From Cranoglanis bouderius (taxonomy: Eukaryota > Chordata > Actinopteri > Siluriformes > Cranoglanididae), in assembly GCA_023630585.1 (NCBI GenBank), contig CM042552.1:17060269-17124268 (forward strand): DNA of 64,000 nt, written 5' to 3'. Under the pieces are notes generated by a model, which was not told where the DNA came from, searched no databases, and was given only the letters and a program-made list of their open reading frames with translations. Shown piece after piece: positions 22,980 to 34,549 of the stretch. The position numbers were made by a program, and so were the translations under genes. How positions within the stretch are numbered: the first letter of the stretch is position 1; every line of letters starts with the position of its first letter.

Positions 22980-24342
22980 ACAAGAAAGAAAGAAAATTAG
23001 TTTTTTTCCCCTACCTTTTACTTCACTAGATGTAAATGTTTACTGCTTAATGTTTAATGATTCGGTAATTTCCATTTTTTGTCTTGTAGTTATTAAGTAA
23101 ATAATAATGTAAGTGACAAAGTTTGTATTTTTTAAGTTTAGGCAAATGTAAATGAGAAGCAGATAATTGGCAGTTTATAATTGACACGAGCCATAAATGT
23201 CACCAATTCAGCAAAATAAAATGATAACAACAAGCATCTCTATTGGAAAAGAATTCTTCCACAGCACAGGACAGACTGACAGTCAATGTCGAACCCTCAC
23301 CTGTTCAGATCTGTGTACGAACAAAATGAGCGGTTGCCTGATGATTTGTCACTTGTGACCATAAGGCAGTTTTCCTGAGGAAGAGGAGGGCAGCTATAGC
23401 AGTGGCTGATTAGTAACAGGCATAGGTGTCACAGATTGGAGCATAGTCTTTTACAAAATTGGATGTTACCTACCCTCAGGACTTTAGTCCCCATGACATT
23501 GCTGTGTGAACAGAATAAACATACTCATTAATCTTCAGAAGAACATCACACTCTGAGCAGAGCCGAAGCTTCACCAAAGCAGATGGCCGATCGGTCACGC
23601 TAATCATCAGCTTGCTCACAAACTCACATCACATTCAGCAGTGTGAAATTAACTCGGGAATGAATGCATGATGAAAAATGACTTTTAATCTTCAAAAACT
23701 GGAGCCACCAGGCAGGAACTTCATGCAAAAAATAGTTTAGTGGTTTGCAGTGTTTGCTGATGGAGACCGCCATCAGTGAAGTCTGTTTAACTTAAATAGA
23801 GTAAATGTTTGCTCATATGCAGACTCTCCCAATTCAGTCACAGCTAGCCATTCAGACCACTACCACTTCAATCTGCTGTTTATGCAATGAAGAGCTGTGG
23901 CTCATAACTGTCTGATTGCCTAAAGAGGAAGTTGCCCCTCTCACCTTGCTATGGTCTACTATGATTGTATTAATAAAATCAAAACAATCAAATCTTGGTG
24001 GGTCAGTTACAGTTTTATGGGCAGGGACTAAGCTCAGATAAACATGAACACACTTCCTCATACTGTTGTCTAGAGAACTCACTCTTGATGTCAGAGAGAT
24101 TATATAAATATACAGAAACATAATTCAGTCCTTCTTTGTGAAATATTGGTTGGTTGATATTGAGACATTTATCTACTTATTTATTTATCTACTTTATCTA
24201 CTTAGTCTTAAATAGTTTGTAACAGTGTTGAATATTAGATTCTGATTGGTCAGAAGGTGTTGGATAATCTTCTATAAGAGCAGTATTAATGTGCTTGTTC
24301 TAATACATTATCATTTATGACTGTCACTTCTATCCAAGGTGG
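22980..24342. other. Spacer without recognisable gene
   Basis: No domain-bearing ORF. At about 24235-24310 the phrase 'attctgattggtcagaaggtgttggataatcttctataa' resembles a frequent teleost interspersed repeat, recalled from memory and not verified. Confidence 0.45.
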
Positions 24343-25061
24343 CGGAACGCATAGATGCATCGGCCTCTTCAGGTTACTAAACTGTGCAAAATTGTGCGTT
24401 TCCTTTGTTTTGTTTGCTGTTTTTCCCTGCTCTCTTTGTTCATAAACAAACAATCACAATGGTTACATACAGCCAGGAAACTTTATACAACATCAGCAAG
24501 AATTGCAGTTTACTACAGGATAAACCGGCACCAGCGCTGTTAGTGGAGCTAGCCAAGCATGGCATTCAGCTCAGAGCAGCCAAGATCCGTGGCATCAAAG
24601 AAGCCAAAAACTCATATGTGCCCAGAATAAAAGAACACTTCAATAACAATGACCTACATGGGATGTGGAGAGGCATTCAACGTGTCACAGACTACAGGCA
24701 GAACGATCACCTCACCTGTACACCAGATGGCATCCCAAGCCATGTACTCAAGAATGTGCCCATCTTCAACATGTACATTGAGCAGGCGGTTGTCCCTGTA
24801 TGCTTTAAATCCACCTCCATCCATGCCTAAGAAATCTACAGTGTCATGCCTCAATGATTACCGTCCTGTTGCACTCACCCCGTGATCATGTGTGTGTTTC
24901 AAGTATTTTGAAAGACTGGTCATGGCTCACCTCAGAGCACTCATCCCACCCTCACTGGACCCTCAACAATATGTATACAGACATAACCGCTCCACAGATG
25001 ACACAATTGCATTCACAATTCACCTGGCCCTCTCACACTTGGAAACAAATTCACGTTATAA
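24343..25061 (+). pseudogene. Rex1-like LINE, 5' part of the RT ORF
   Basis: After an apparent 5' UTR, frames at 24384-24830 and 24854-25074 read 'LAKHGIQLRAAKIRGIKEAK', 'YVPRIKEHF', 'MWRGIQRVTDYR', 'VSCLNDYRPVALTP', 'CFKYFERLVMAHLRALIPP', 'LDPQQYVYRHNRSTDDTI' and 'LALSHLET': the linker and first RT motifs of a fish Rex1/CR1-group LINE. Stops and frameshifts disable it. At 25056-25061 it is interrupted by a TTATAA duplication and an L2 insertion; the RT resumes at 29810. Confidence 0.82.
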
Positions 25062-25069
25062 GTATCTGG

Positions 25070-27098
25070 TATAGCGAATACAAAAAGGGGCATTATTAGC
25101 ATTATTCCTTTCCACCAGAATAATGAAATGGATCAACTTTAAACATGAAACGAAACAGAAGCGCACGCTTGGATTCAACGCACCCTTTTAAAGGAGACGA
25201 GTTTTAAAGCGTGCCCGCATTATCTACCAGAATGTGTAGTAACTCGGATGAATCTGCAACGTTTAAAAATATTCTCCACCAGTTACAATTCATGTAACAA
25301 ATTAAAAAAAGATGTTTTAACACGTTTAAATGTATTCTCCAATTTATATGAGGAATTAGCTCGAATGGCGTGAAATATATCTATATATCTAATCAACGCA
25401 TGTTGTGACCAGTTATAAACATACATCAGCCATGAAAGAGAATTTATATAGGTGCACATATACATATGGATAATTAACTACAACAGATTATAATTAATTA
25501 TTACTATGTATGTGGCCTAGATCAGCTTTATGAACTCCAAAGAGTGAGTTTATCCTTCTGGCCAGGAAGAATTAACTCACGAAGTTTGTTATTAAAGATA
25601 GAGCAGGTAATCGAGATCTTATGCAGCGTTTAATTCACTCATTACGTGACCAAAAACAGAGAAAATCAAGCGTGGGATAATAGATTTTAATAGCTATATG
25701 TGACTATGGATACGCACGACTAACTCTAAGCAAAACATATGTGTTAGTCGTGCGTATCCATAGTCACATATAGCTATTAAAATCTATGTGTACACATCTA
25801 TATACAGGGAGAGAAAATGGATAGAGAGAAAGTAATGAAAGAAAGGGAAGCAGACAAAAACACAACTATTTAGCCTTTTTCAGAACCAGCACGAACTTAA
25901 TTCTCCTGTAACACAGGGGTTCAATCTTAAACGCAGATATAGATCATTAATTATACTTGCATAGCCTCAAGGTTGAGAGTTTGCGCAAGGTCGTGTAGAG
26001 TTCGCTGGTTCGTTGTTGTTTGAAAAGGCGTGAGCCCGGAGGTAGTTGCATCTTGTGTCCGGAGAGAGAGAGATCCTGGCTTCCTCTTCCTGGGGCATGT
26101 GGCCCCGGGGGAGAGAAACCAGAAGAAGTGAAGTTGAGAAGTGAAGTCCAACTCTGAAGTCTAACTCTCTTCTCTGACTGAAGTCAGCGTGGTGTTGTTT
26201 TAAAAACAACACCAACGCACACGCCTCTTTGGGCTATGGGCCAATCAGGAAGTTGGGTTTGCATGTCCGGATGACTCTCTTTGTCTGGTCTCGGACCCTA
26301 ATTTAAATGTCCAAGGGGGGAGTTGGCTTATACCGTGTTATAAATGAAATTAAGTCAAAACATGAAATGATGTATCCCATTGCAATATGATATGCATAAT
26401 CAATCTGGGTATCTCGAGACGATTAATTACATACCAAATTCGATGGATTTGTAAAGAATATTACAAGTAAAACCTGGTTACAAACATTTAAAATGATATG
26501 CTAGATTAAAACTATTTAAAGTCATTAAGGTTAGTTAAACACACAATATATGTAAACAAAATGTAAACATCACACTATTTAGACATGGAATAATTACATA
26601 TAATTACACGTTACATTGAAGAGAGAGGGATTTCTCCATTGTGTGTGTAAGGTAAGCGTGGGTGTGTGTGTGTGTGTGTGTATGCGCGTGCGCGTGTGTG
26701 TGTCCAGAAGAGGGGGCTGGTGTTCTTCTAATGACCCACAGGTCATCTCAGGGTGACCTTAGGGAGGACGTTTTCTCCTCTGGCCTGCTGATTCTGAGGC
26801 TAAAACTATATGATCGTAAACCGAGATTAGATTAGAGATTTACAGGCCCTTGGTCGGAGTCTTGGTGGATCCCTGCTGATGAACTAATCATGAAGTTTCC
26901 CAGACGTTCAGTCATCAAAGGTTACTTTTATTGCAGGGGTAAGTCCTGTGTGGGTCCCAGAGAGACTTTTTGCATTCCAAAGGGCATCTGGCCGCAGGAG
27001 GCCTCTCAGGGTTATTCTCGGTTGCCTGAGTGGTGAAACTTTCTATGTTTCGTTTGGGTTAATTTAGAATATCAGTTTGGGCATAGTCATTCGCTACA
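25070..27098 (-). mobile_element. Solo LTR of the LTR-A family
   Basis: 2029 bp from TATAGCGAAT to ATTCGCTACA, flanked on both sides by CTGG (25066-25069, 27099-27102), a 4-bp target duplication. No internal coding sequence is present, so this is a solo LTR. The orientation is opposite to the fragments at 1-475 and 33241-33745. It contains a (TG)n stretch at about 26659-26702 and a perfect 45-bp hairpin at 25680-25787 that the related LTRs lack. It lies within the L2 insertion near its 5' end. Confidence 0.85.
25680..25787. repeat. Perfect 45-bp inverted repeat with 18-nt loop
   Basis: Arms 25680-25724 and 25743-25787 are exact reverse complements by direct reading. In the LTRs at 41398 and 46845 only one arm is present ('tagattttaataactacgtg' type), so the second arm arose in this copy. 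Confidence 0.95.
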
Positions 27099-27102
27099 CT
27101 GG

Positions 27103-29703
27103 AGTATCTGGAGTATCTGTTTCTTTTTTTTTCTGTTTTGTCTTTGTTGAGTTTGTCCTGCATCAGATTATTTAACTGCTTCATTGCAAGTTTACACTCT
27201 CTCTGGATTATGAAAACTACTGCCATACTTTGCATTGACTGTCGAGAAGTTCTGCCTGCTTCCGGAGTACGCTGTTGACACCGGTGTCTACCTGATGTGC
27301 TTGGCCTGGCATGGCCTGCGCTTGGCCTGGATACAGCTGTTCAATTGCTACCAGCCCTCTCTCTCTCTGTCTTTCACCTCTCTTACGGTGCAGCTGATGA
27401 GTGAGTTCTTTGATACTCTCTTTATTATCTGTATCACTGGTTTATTGACTGGTTGGGTAGCCTTCCACTTGATTAACTGGGTGGTGCTAAGATAGTTGAG
27501 TTCTGGCTAATGGTGTGGCGGTAGTAAATTGCACGCTGTACGTCGTATATGATCATGCATTGGAGCTGTTCCCTTATTATGCTACTACTCAGTCTAGTGC
27601 TCATCCTTAGCACGCAAATCATGGAAACTAATCTCTTAACTTCACAACTCAGGGCCCTGAACTTCCACTCATGTCTAGATTCTGCAACATACGAGCTTTG
27701 TGGTGAGCTCGGAATCCGCCGTCACCCACGTTACATCCATCGGTCAGCCAGGAAAATCCCTGTCGTCTGCTGTTCGTCTCCCACTGCAATTCCTACCATT
27801 TGGATGAATAGACTGCTCTAAGCTCGTTCTTCACCCCAGCGACATCTAAACTCTCCCAGGAACTTGATCAATATTACTCCAGATAAACACTGCAACACGG
27901 AATGTTCCAATGTCCCCTCTCAAAACTATGCCTTATTAAACTGTCGTTCCTTGACGGACAAAGCAATATTTCTCGATGAACTAATTATTGATAAGTGTCT
28001 TGACATGTTTTTCCTGATTGAGCTTCATCCTGTTACTTCTTTTGAATATCTAGCACTTAAGATTGTTAATCGTACATCTCTTGCTGTGATACTAATTTTT
28101 AGTCCTCCAAAACCCACCTCTTCATCCTGCCAACTAAACCCTGCTCCAACACCCCTACATAAAACATGTGTCTCTGCCATATCTGCTCCTATCGCACATC
28201 TGATTAATGCTTCCTTCACCTCTGCTACTGTCCCTGATAACCTTAAAATTGCTGCTGTAACTCCAGTGCTCAAGAAACACAACCTGGACATCTGTCCTAC
28301 TAAATTATCGCCCAATTTCAAACCTGCCTTTTATATCAAAGCTACTGGAAAAAGTTGTGACCTCCCAGTTACAATCTCACTTAGCAGAAAATAACCTTTA
28401 TGACCCTTTTCAGTTAGTTTTCTAAAGTTTCATAGCTCTGAAACAGCTCTTGTGCAGGTTGTAAATGACCTCCTCCTCTCTGTTGACTCTAGTGATCTCC
28501 GTATTCTAATACTGCTTGACCTGAGTGCTGCGTTTGACACCATATGCCATAAAACACTCCTCTCCCATCTCACAGACATGGGTATTACTGGCGATGCTCG
28601 AGCTTGGTTTCTATCATATCTCACAGATTGTAAATATATTTTGTTTCTATTAAAGGCTTCAAATCCCCAACTCGCCCCCTTATCCATGGCATTCCCCAGG
28701 GCTCCATTCTTGGTCCTCTCCTTTTCATGATTTATATGCTTCCCCTTGGTAACATTATTCGTCGTCACAATCTCCAATACCACTGCTATGCGGACAACAC
28801 ACAGATCTATGCAACCACCCGGTCTGACATATCCATCTCAGTCTGTGCACTAACAGCCTGTATTCATAAAATAAAACAGTGGCTAAACATTAATTTTCTT
28901 AAATTCAATGCTCACAAAACTAAAATAGTGATTTTTGGCTCACAAGCTCACAGACAAAATGCTGAAATAAGCCTGGATATCGATGGCTTCCTCACAAAAT
29001 CCTCTGAAAAAATAAAAAAATCTTGGTATTACACTTGACCCATCATTGACTTGAAGCGCACATCAAATCTATCAGCAAAACTGCCTTTTTTCACCTCAGA
29101 CAAATTGCCAGACTGCGTCCTATTCTTAGCACGAAGGATGCTGAGTCACTGGTCCATACATTCATAATATCACGGCTTGATTACTGCAATTGTCTGTTTT
29201 TTGGCCTCCCATCTAAGTTGATTACCAAATTACAATACATTCAAAACTTTGCAGCACACGTTATTACTCATAAAAAAGGTTTCGAACATATTACTCCCAC
29301 TTTGGTTGCCTATCTCCTGTCTCATTAAATTCAAACTTCTGCTCCTCACCTTTAAAGCCTTAAATGGTCTAGCACCCCAATATTTTTGTGACTTACTGCA
29401 CATTTACACACCAACATGCTCCCTTCGCTCATCAAACCTAGGTCTTCTCTGTGTCCCTAAGTTCCGTCTCTCTACTGCTGGTGGCTGATCCTTCAGCGTA
29501 GCTGCCCCTAAGTTATGGAACTCACTCCCCCAAAATCTCAGGAACATATCTTCCATTTCCTTGTTTAAATCACAGTTAAAATTCTTTCTCTTTTCCCAAC
29601 ATTCTCTCTCTACTTCTGATGCCTGACTTTCTGGAATTTCTTTGTCTGTACGTTCAATTGCTGTGTGTTTCTGATTGTAAAGTGTCCTTGAGCTATGGAA
29701 AGG

Positions 29704-29782
<79 letters not shown>

Positions 29783-29803
29783 TTCTTCTTCTTCTTATTA
29801 TTA
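27103..29803 (+). pseudogene. L2-like LINE
   Basis: Endonuclease start 'YALLNCRSLTDKAIFLDELIIDK' (27925-28010). RT palm 'LDLSAAFDTICHKTLLSHL' (28515), 'GITGDARAWFLSYLT', 'QYHCYADNTQIYATT' (28770-28830; the usual YADD is YADN here) and 'INFLKFNAHKTKIVIFG'. The C-terminal segment is 'LLLLTFKALNGLAPQYFCDLL' (29338-29400), then 'AAPKLWNSLPQNLR'. The 3' tail has 'tgtccttgagctatggaaaggcactata' and (TA)n. Stops and frameshifts occur throughout. TTATAA at 25056-25061 and 29804-29809 flanks the LINE together with its nested LTR. Confidence 0.88.
29707..29778. repeat. (TA)n microsatellite at the L2 tail
   Basis: About 36 TA units, followed by ttcttcttcttattattatta, a typical L2 tail expansion. Confidence 0.95.
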
Positions 29804-30136
29804 TTATAATGCTGTTCATCGACTTCAGCTCAGCATTCAATACAATCATCCCACAGACTCTAATTGTAAAACTGTCAGAACTTGCACACCAATGTGCAGT
29901 TGGATACTTGACTTCCTGAGCAACAGACCACAGGTTGTCAAAATCAACACACAGACCTCACAACCCATCACACTGAGCACTGGTGCACCACAGGGCTGTG
30001 TACTGAGTCCACTATTATACACCCTGCTGACTCATGATTGCATTGCAAAATACCAAAGCAATAGCATCATAAAGTTTGCAGATGACACCACAGTTGTGGG
30101 GCTCATCAGCAACAATGTTGCAGAGTTGACACTCTG
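29804..30136 (+). pseudogene. Rex1-like LINE, RT palm (continuation)
   Basis: Resumes with 'MLFIDFSSAFNTIIP', then 'SNRPQVVKINTQTS', 'LSTGAPQGCVLSPLLYTL' and 'NSIIKFADDTTVVGLISNN' (the catalytic FADD motif is intact, about 30072-30110). It is the downstream partner of 24343-25061 and is broken at about 30137 by a SINE-like insertion. Confidence 0.85.
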
Positions 30137-30446
30137 TGGTCATTAAAAATCCCTCGTAAAGGGTAGGGGTATAATGCCGGTGTCCTGGTGAAACTTCCCC
30201 ATTGGCCCTTAACTATGATGGCCCCCTAATAATCTCCATCTCTAAATTGGCTACATCACCTTCCTCTCCTCTCCACCAATAGCTGGTGTGTGGTGGGTGT
30301 TCTGGCGCACTATGTCTGCCATCGCATCATCCAGGTGGATGCTACACACTGGTGGTGGTTGAGGAGATTTCCCCCTATACTATGTAAAATGCTTTGAGTG
30401 CTTAGAAAAGCACTATATAAATGTAACAGATTATTATTTATTATTA
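30137..30446 (+). mobile_element. SINE-like element with L2-type tail
   Basis: 'ggcgcactatgtctgccatcgcatcatccaggtggatgctacacactggtggtggt' leads to 'tgtaaaatgctttgagtgcttagaaaagcactatataaatgtaa' and TTATTATT. This tail is known from L2-mobilised fish SINEs (V-SINE type). It interrupts the Rex1-like ORF. Confidence 0.75.
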
Positions 30447-30757
30447 GCATACAGGGATGAGGTGAACCAACTCATAGCCTGGTGTGATTCTAACAATCTC
30501 TCCCTGAATGTCGACAAGACAAAAAAATGATTGTTGACTTCAGACGCACCAAAGCTCCTCATCAGCCACTACTCATCAATCGCACAGAAGTTAAAACAAT
30601 GCAGACCTTCAAATTCCTGGGCCTACACATCTCCAGTGACCTGACATGGTCATTGAACACCTCCTCCTTAGTAAAGAAGGCCCAACAGTGCCTGTATTTT
30701 CTAAGGAGGTTGAAGAGAGCTGGCATGCCCCCCTCCATCCACATTGGTTTCTACATA
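30447..30757 (+). pseudogene. Rex1-like LINE, post-RT segment
   Basis: 'YRDEVNQLIAWCDSNNLSLNVDKTK', then 'MIVDFRRTKAPHQPLLIN' (30527), 'TFKFLGLHISSDLTWS' and 'AQQCLYFLRRLKRAGMP' (30683-30735). A Tc1 begins at 30758 after TA. The rest of the ORF and the 3' UTR are not next to it. Confidence 0.85.
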
Positions 30758-32183
30758 CAGTGGGTATAGAAAAGACTCACCCCCCTTTAAAATAATCACA
30801 TTTTGTTGCTTTTCAACCTAAAATGAAGACACAGTTTTTGTTTTATTCAGCTGTATTTACTCAGTGCAACTTATAACATCTAAGTGAAAGATATAACACC
30901 AACATATCAGAAAAAAAATAAAAAAACAGAATCACTGAGTTGGAAAAAGGATCATCCCCCATTTTGTTGAACCACCTTTTGTTTTAATTACAGCCTTTAA
31001 TCTGTTGGGGAATGTCTCTACTAACTTTGCACATCTAGACTTTGCAGTATTTGCCCACTCGTCTTTGCAGAACTGCTCAAGTTCAGTTAAATTTGATGGT
31101 GACCATTTGTCACTGCAGTCTTCAAGTCATTCCACAGATTTTCACTGGGGTTTAAGTCTGGGCTCTGACTAGGCCATGCAAGGACATTCACCTCTTTCTC
31201 CTTCAACCACTGTGTGGTCAATTTTGCTGTGTGCTTTGGGTCATTGTCATATTGGAAGGTAAACCTTCTTCCCATTGACAACTTTCTGGCAGAGGGCAGC
31301 AGATTTTCCTCAGGAATTTGACGGTATTTTGCCCCATCCATTTTCCTTCTATCCTGACAAGTGCTCCAGTGCCTGCTACAGAGAAATACCCCCATAACAG
31401 GATATTACCGCCTCCAGGCTTTACTGTAGGAATGTTGTTATTTGGATGGTGAGCTGTATTGGACTGTATCGTTTGGTGTTGAGGCCAAATAATTCAATTT
31501 TAGTCTCTTCTGACCTGAATCTTCAAGGTGCATTTTGGCAAAGCTCAGTCATGACTGCATGTGGCCTTTCATAAGGAGTGACTTTTTTCTTGCAATCCTC
31601 ACATACAAGCCACATTTGTGGAGAATATGTGATATTGTTGTCACATGCACACAATGACCACTCTTTGTCATAAATTCCTGCAACTGCTTCAGAGTTGCTG
31701 TAGGCCTCTTGGTAGCCTCTCTGACCAGTTTCCTCCTGGCTCTTTCATCCAGTTTGGAGCGACGTCCTGATACAGGGAGTGTCTGTGTTGTACCAAATAC
31801 CTTCCACTTCTTAATAATAGACTTCACTGTGCTTCTAGGCATTGATAAAGCCTTTGAATTTTTTTGTATCCATCTCCTGACTTGTGCCTGTCCACAACTT
31901 TATCCCAGATATCTTTTGACAATGCCTTGCCACCCATAGTTGATTGTTTGCTTCAGTTGCACTACCAACAACTGAAATGCTCCAGGAAAGCTCTTTTCAT
32001 GCTGAGCTAATCAAAATGACCACAGCTGATCACAGTTGAAAGTCAAATGGCTTTGTGTTCCATTGAGAAGGTGATTAGCTACACCTTATTGAGTTTACAA
32101 GTCACTTTTAGGAGGGGGTGATCCTTTTTCCAACTCAGTGATTCTGTTTTTAATTTTTAATTTTTTTTGACATGTTGGCGTTA
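30758..32183 (-). mobile_element. Tc1-like transposon (family 5), right end cut by another Tc1
   Basis: The left end after TA (30756-30757) is CAGTGGGTATAGAAAAGACT. The right arm ends at 'tgacatgttggcgtta' (32183), where the next Tc1 starts after TA; the outer 150 bp or so of the right end is not found elsewhere nearby. The transposase is on the minus strand. The same family recurs at 37916-40015. Confidence 0.88.
30990..31937 (-). pseudogene. Transposase of Tc1 family 5 (decayed)
   Basis: The ATG at 31935-31937 is followed by 'GGKALSKDIWDKVVD'. 'MPRSTVKSIIKKWKVFGT' and 'GRRSKLDERARRKLVREATKRP' form the bipartite HTH with a GR.R linker (31842-31690). 'HKCGLYVRIARKKSLLMKGH' ends at a premature stop near 31549. 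The catalytic half at 31395-31087 has 'FTFQYDNDPKHTAKLTTQWL' and 'WPSQSPDLNPSENLWNDLK', so the second Asp and the Glu are visible. Several stops and frameshifts disable it. Confidence 0.88.
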
Positions 32184-33240
32184 CAGTATCTCACAAAAGT
32201 GAGTACACCCCTCACATTTTTGTAAAAATTTTATATCTTTTCATGGGACAACACTGACGAAATGACACTTTGCTACAATGTAAAGTAGTGAGTGTACAGC
32301 TTGTATAACAGTGTAAATTTGCTGTCCCCTCAAAATAACTCAACACACAGCCATTAATGTCTAAACCGCTGGCAACAAAAGTGAGTACACCCCTAAGTGA
32401 AAATGTCCAAATTGGGCCCAATTAGCCATTTTCCCTCCCTGGTGTCACGTGACTCGTTAGTGTTACAAGGTCTCAGGTGTGAATGGGGAGCAGGTGTGTT
32501 AAGTTATTGCTCTCACACTCTCTCATACTGGTCACTGGAAGTTCAACATGGCACCTCATGGCAAAGAACTCTCTGAGGATCTGAAAAAAAGAATTGTTGC
32601 TCTACATAAAGATGGCCTAGGCTATACGAAGATTGCCAACACCCTGAAACTAAGCTGCAGCATGGTGGCCAAGACCATACAGCGGTTTAACAGGACAGGT
32701 TCCACTCAGAACAGGCCTCGCCATGGTCGACCAAAGGAGTTGAGTGCACATGCTCAGTATCACATCCAGAGGTTGGCTTTGCAGAATAGACGTATGAGTG
32801 CTGCCAGCATTGCTGCAGAGGTTGAAGGGGTGGGGGGTCAGCCTGTCAGTGCTCAGACCATACGCCGCACACTGCATCAAATTGGTCTGCATGGCTGTCG
32901 TCCCAGAAGGAAGCCTCTTCTAAAGATGATGCACAAGAAAGCCCGCAAACAGTTTGCTGAATACAAGCAGACTAAGGACATGGATTACTGGAACCATGTC
33001 CTGTGGTCTGATGAGACCAAGATAAACTTATTTGCTTCAGATGGTGTCAAGCGTGTGTGGCGGCAACCAGGTGAGGAGTACAAAGACAAGTGTGTCTTAC
33101 CTACAGTCAGGCATGATGGTGGGAGTGTCATGGTCTGGGGCTGCATGAGTGCTGCCGGCACTGGGGAGCTAATGCCAACATGTACTCTGACATACTGAAG
33201 CAGAGCATAATCCCCTCCCTTCGGAAACTGGGCCACAGGG
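32184..33240 (+). mobile_element. Tc1-like transposon (family 6), 5' two-thirds
   Basis: Inserted at TA (32182-32183) within the end of the family-5 element. It starts CAGTATCTCACAAAAGTGAG; 'aaaagtgagtacacccct' recurs at about 32377, giving a long inverted-repeat arm of about 210 bp. It stops at about 33240, where LTR-A sequence begins, so the catalytic C-terminus and right end are gone. Confidence 0.9.
32548..33198 (+). pseudogene. Truncated Tc1 transposase, family 6
   Basis: A clean 216-codon ORF. Residues 1-50 form the first HTH ('YTKIANTLKLSCSMVAKTI'); 'RPRHGRPKEL' (56-65) is the GRPR-like linker; a second HTH spans about 70-120 ('VSAQTIRRTLHQIGLHGCRP'); 'WSDETKINLF' carries the first catalytic Asp at residue 155; 'VMVWGCMSAAGTGEL' ends the homology. 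After codon 205 a deletion shifts the frame to a short unrelated tail. The following DNA still encodes 'NMYSDILKQSIIPSL' in another frame up to 33230. It keeps DNA-binding parts but lacks the second Asp and Glu. Confidence 0.9.
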
Positions 33241-33745
33241 CAAACTTCATGAGTTAATTCTTCCTGGCCAGAAGGATAAACTCACTCTTTAGAGTGATCT
33301 AGGCCACATACATAGTCATAATTGATTATAATCCGTTGTAGTTAATTATCTATATGTATATGTGCACCTACATGAATCCTCTTTCATGGATGATGTATAT
33401 TTATAACTGGTCACAACATGTGTTGATTAGATATATAGATATATTTCACACCAGTCAAGCTAATTCCTCATATAAATTGGAGAATACATTTAAACGTGTT
33501 AAACCATCTTTTTTTTTATTTGTTACATAAATTGTAACTGGTGGAGAATATTTTTAAATGTTGCAGATTCATCCGAGTTACTACACATTCTGGTAGATAA
33601 CGCGGGCACGCTTTAAAACTCGTCTCCTTTAAAAAGGTGTTTCGAATCTAAGCGTGTGCTTCTGTTTCGTTTCATGTTTAAAGTTGATCCATTACATTAT
33701 TCTGGTGCAAAAGAATAATGCTAGTAATGCCTTTGATTCGTTACA
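33241..33745 (+). mobile_element. LTR-A fragment, downstream end
   Basis: Closely matches 43-475 and the reverse complement of about 25080-25590, and ends in GATTCGTTACA at 33745, the LTR terminus. It directly joins the truncated Tc1 on its left and a different LTR element on its right. Confidence 0.82.
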
Positions 33746-34341
33746 GCAGGGTCAAAAACAAACAATAATCCACAAAAAAGCAAGGTAATAGTCCACAAAA
33801 TATTGAGGCAATAATCCACAGAATAGTGAAGCAATAATCCCCAAAGTCATGGGACAATAATCACAAAAAGCAAGGCAATAGTCCACAAAATATCAAGGCA
33901 GTAATCCACAGTCCAGGAAACGCAAGGTGAGTACAAACACAAAGGAATGTACATTCATTCAATTTAATACTCCGTGTTTTCGCGGAGAAACAAAAGGGTT
34001 TAAATAATAGAAACGAAACAAGGGCAAACACAAAACACCTGAAACTCATAATGCAACATAAAACAGAGAACCAATGAGCAAATGGGGGCAGAGAAATGAC
34101 GTAAACCAAAAACAAAGAACCACATGGTGATGTAAACAAAGTAAAAATCTAGGAATGGGAAACTGTGTTCAGCGAGCAGCACGAGGGGAATGCAGAAGTG
34201 CGCTACTCGCTAGCCTCAGCGAGCAGCACGAGGAGAATGCAGAAGTGCGCTACTCGCTAGCCTCAGCGAGCAGCATGAAGGGAATGCGGAAGTGCACTAC
34301 TTGCTAGCCTCAGCGAGCAGCGCGAAGGGGAAGACCCTAAC
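33746..34341 (-). repeat. 3' LTR with 47-bp internal repeats
   Basis: On the minus strand it starts TGTTAGGG at 34341. It contains 3.4 copies of a 47-bp unit starting at 34170, 34217, 34264 and 34311 ('cagcgagcagcacgagg...gctactcgctagcct'), and at 33770-33900 several 'aataatccacaaaa.gcaaggc' units. Its terminal TTCGTAACA end is missing. Confidence 0.75.
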
Positions 34342-34549
34342 AGAGCCCCCTCCCAAAGGTGCTTCTCCCGAAGCACCAAAGTTCCGAATGCTCTGGCAGG
34401 CCTGGGCAGGATAATAATCTCTGCCCCCCATGTCCCGAGGCAGGCATAGTCCATAGTTCGAGGCCAGAGTGGAGCGTGGTTGGCCGTCCCGTCAGCCACA
34501 GGCATGAGCGAAGCGTGGCTGGCCGTCCCGTCGGCCGCAGGCGTGAACG

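Noticed and set aside
33241..33745. Reading the LTR-A fragment as the second LTR of the gag-only element
   Set aside because: Its sequence and termini (GATTCGTTACA) differ from that element's LTRs (TGTTAGGG...CGTAACA); it belongs to the LTR-A family.
34170..34330. 47-bp direct repeats resembling a CRISPR array
   Set aside because: The units are contiguous without spacers, lie inside a retrotransposon LTR and recur in the partner LTR; the DNA is from an animal genome.
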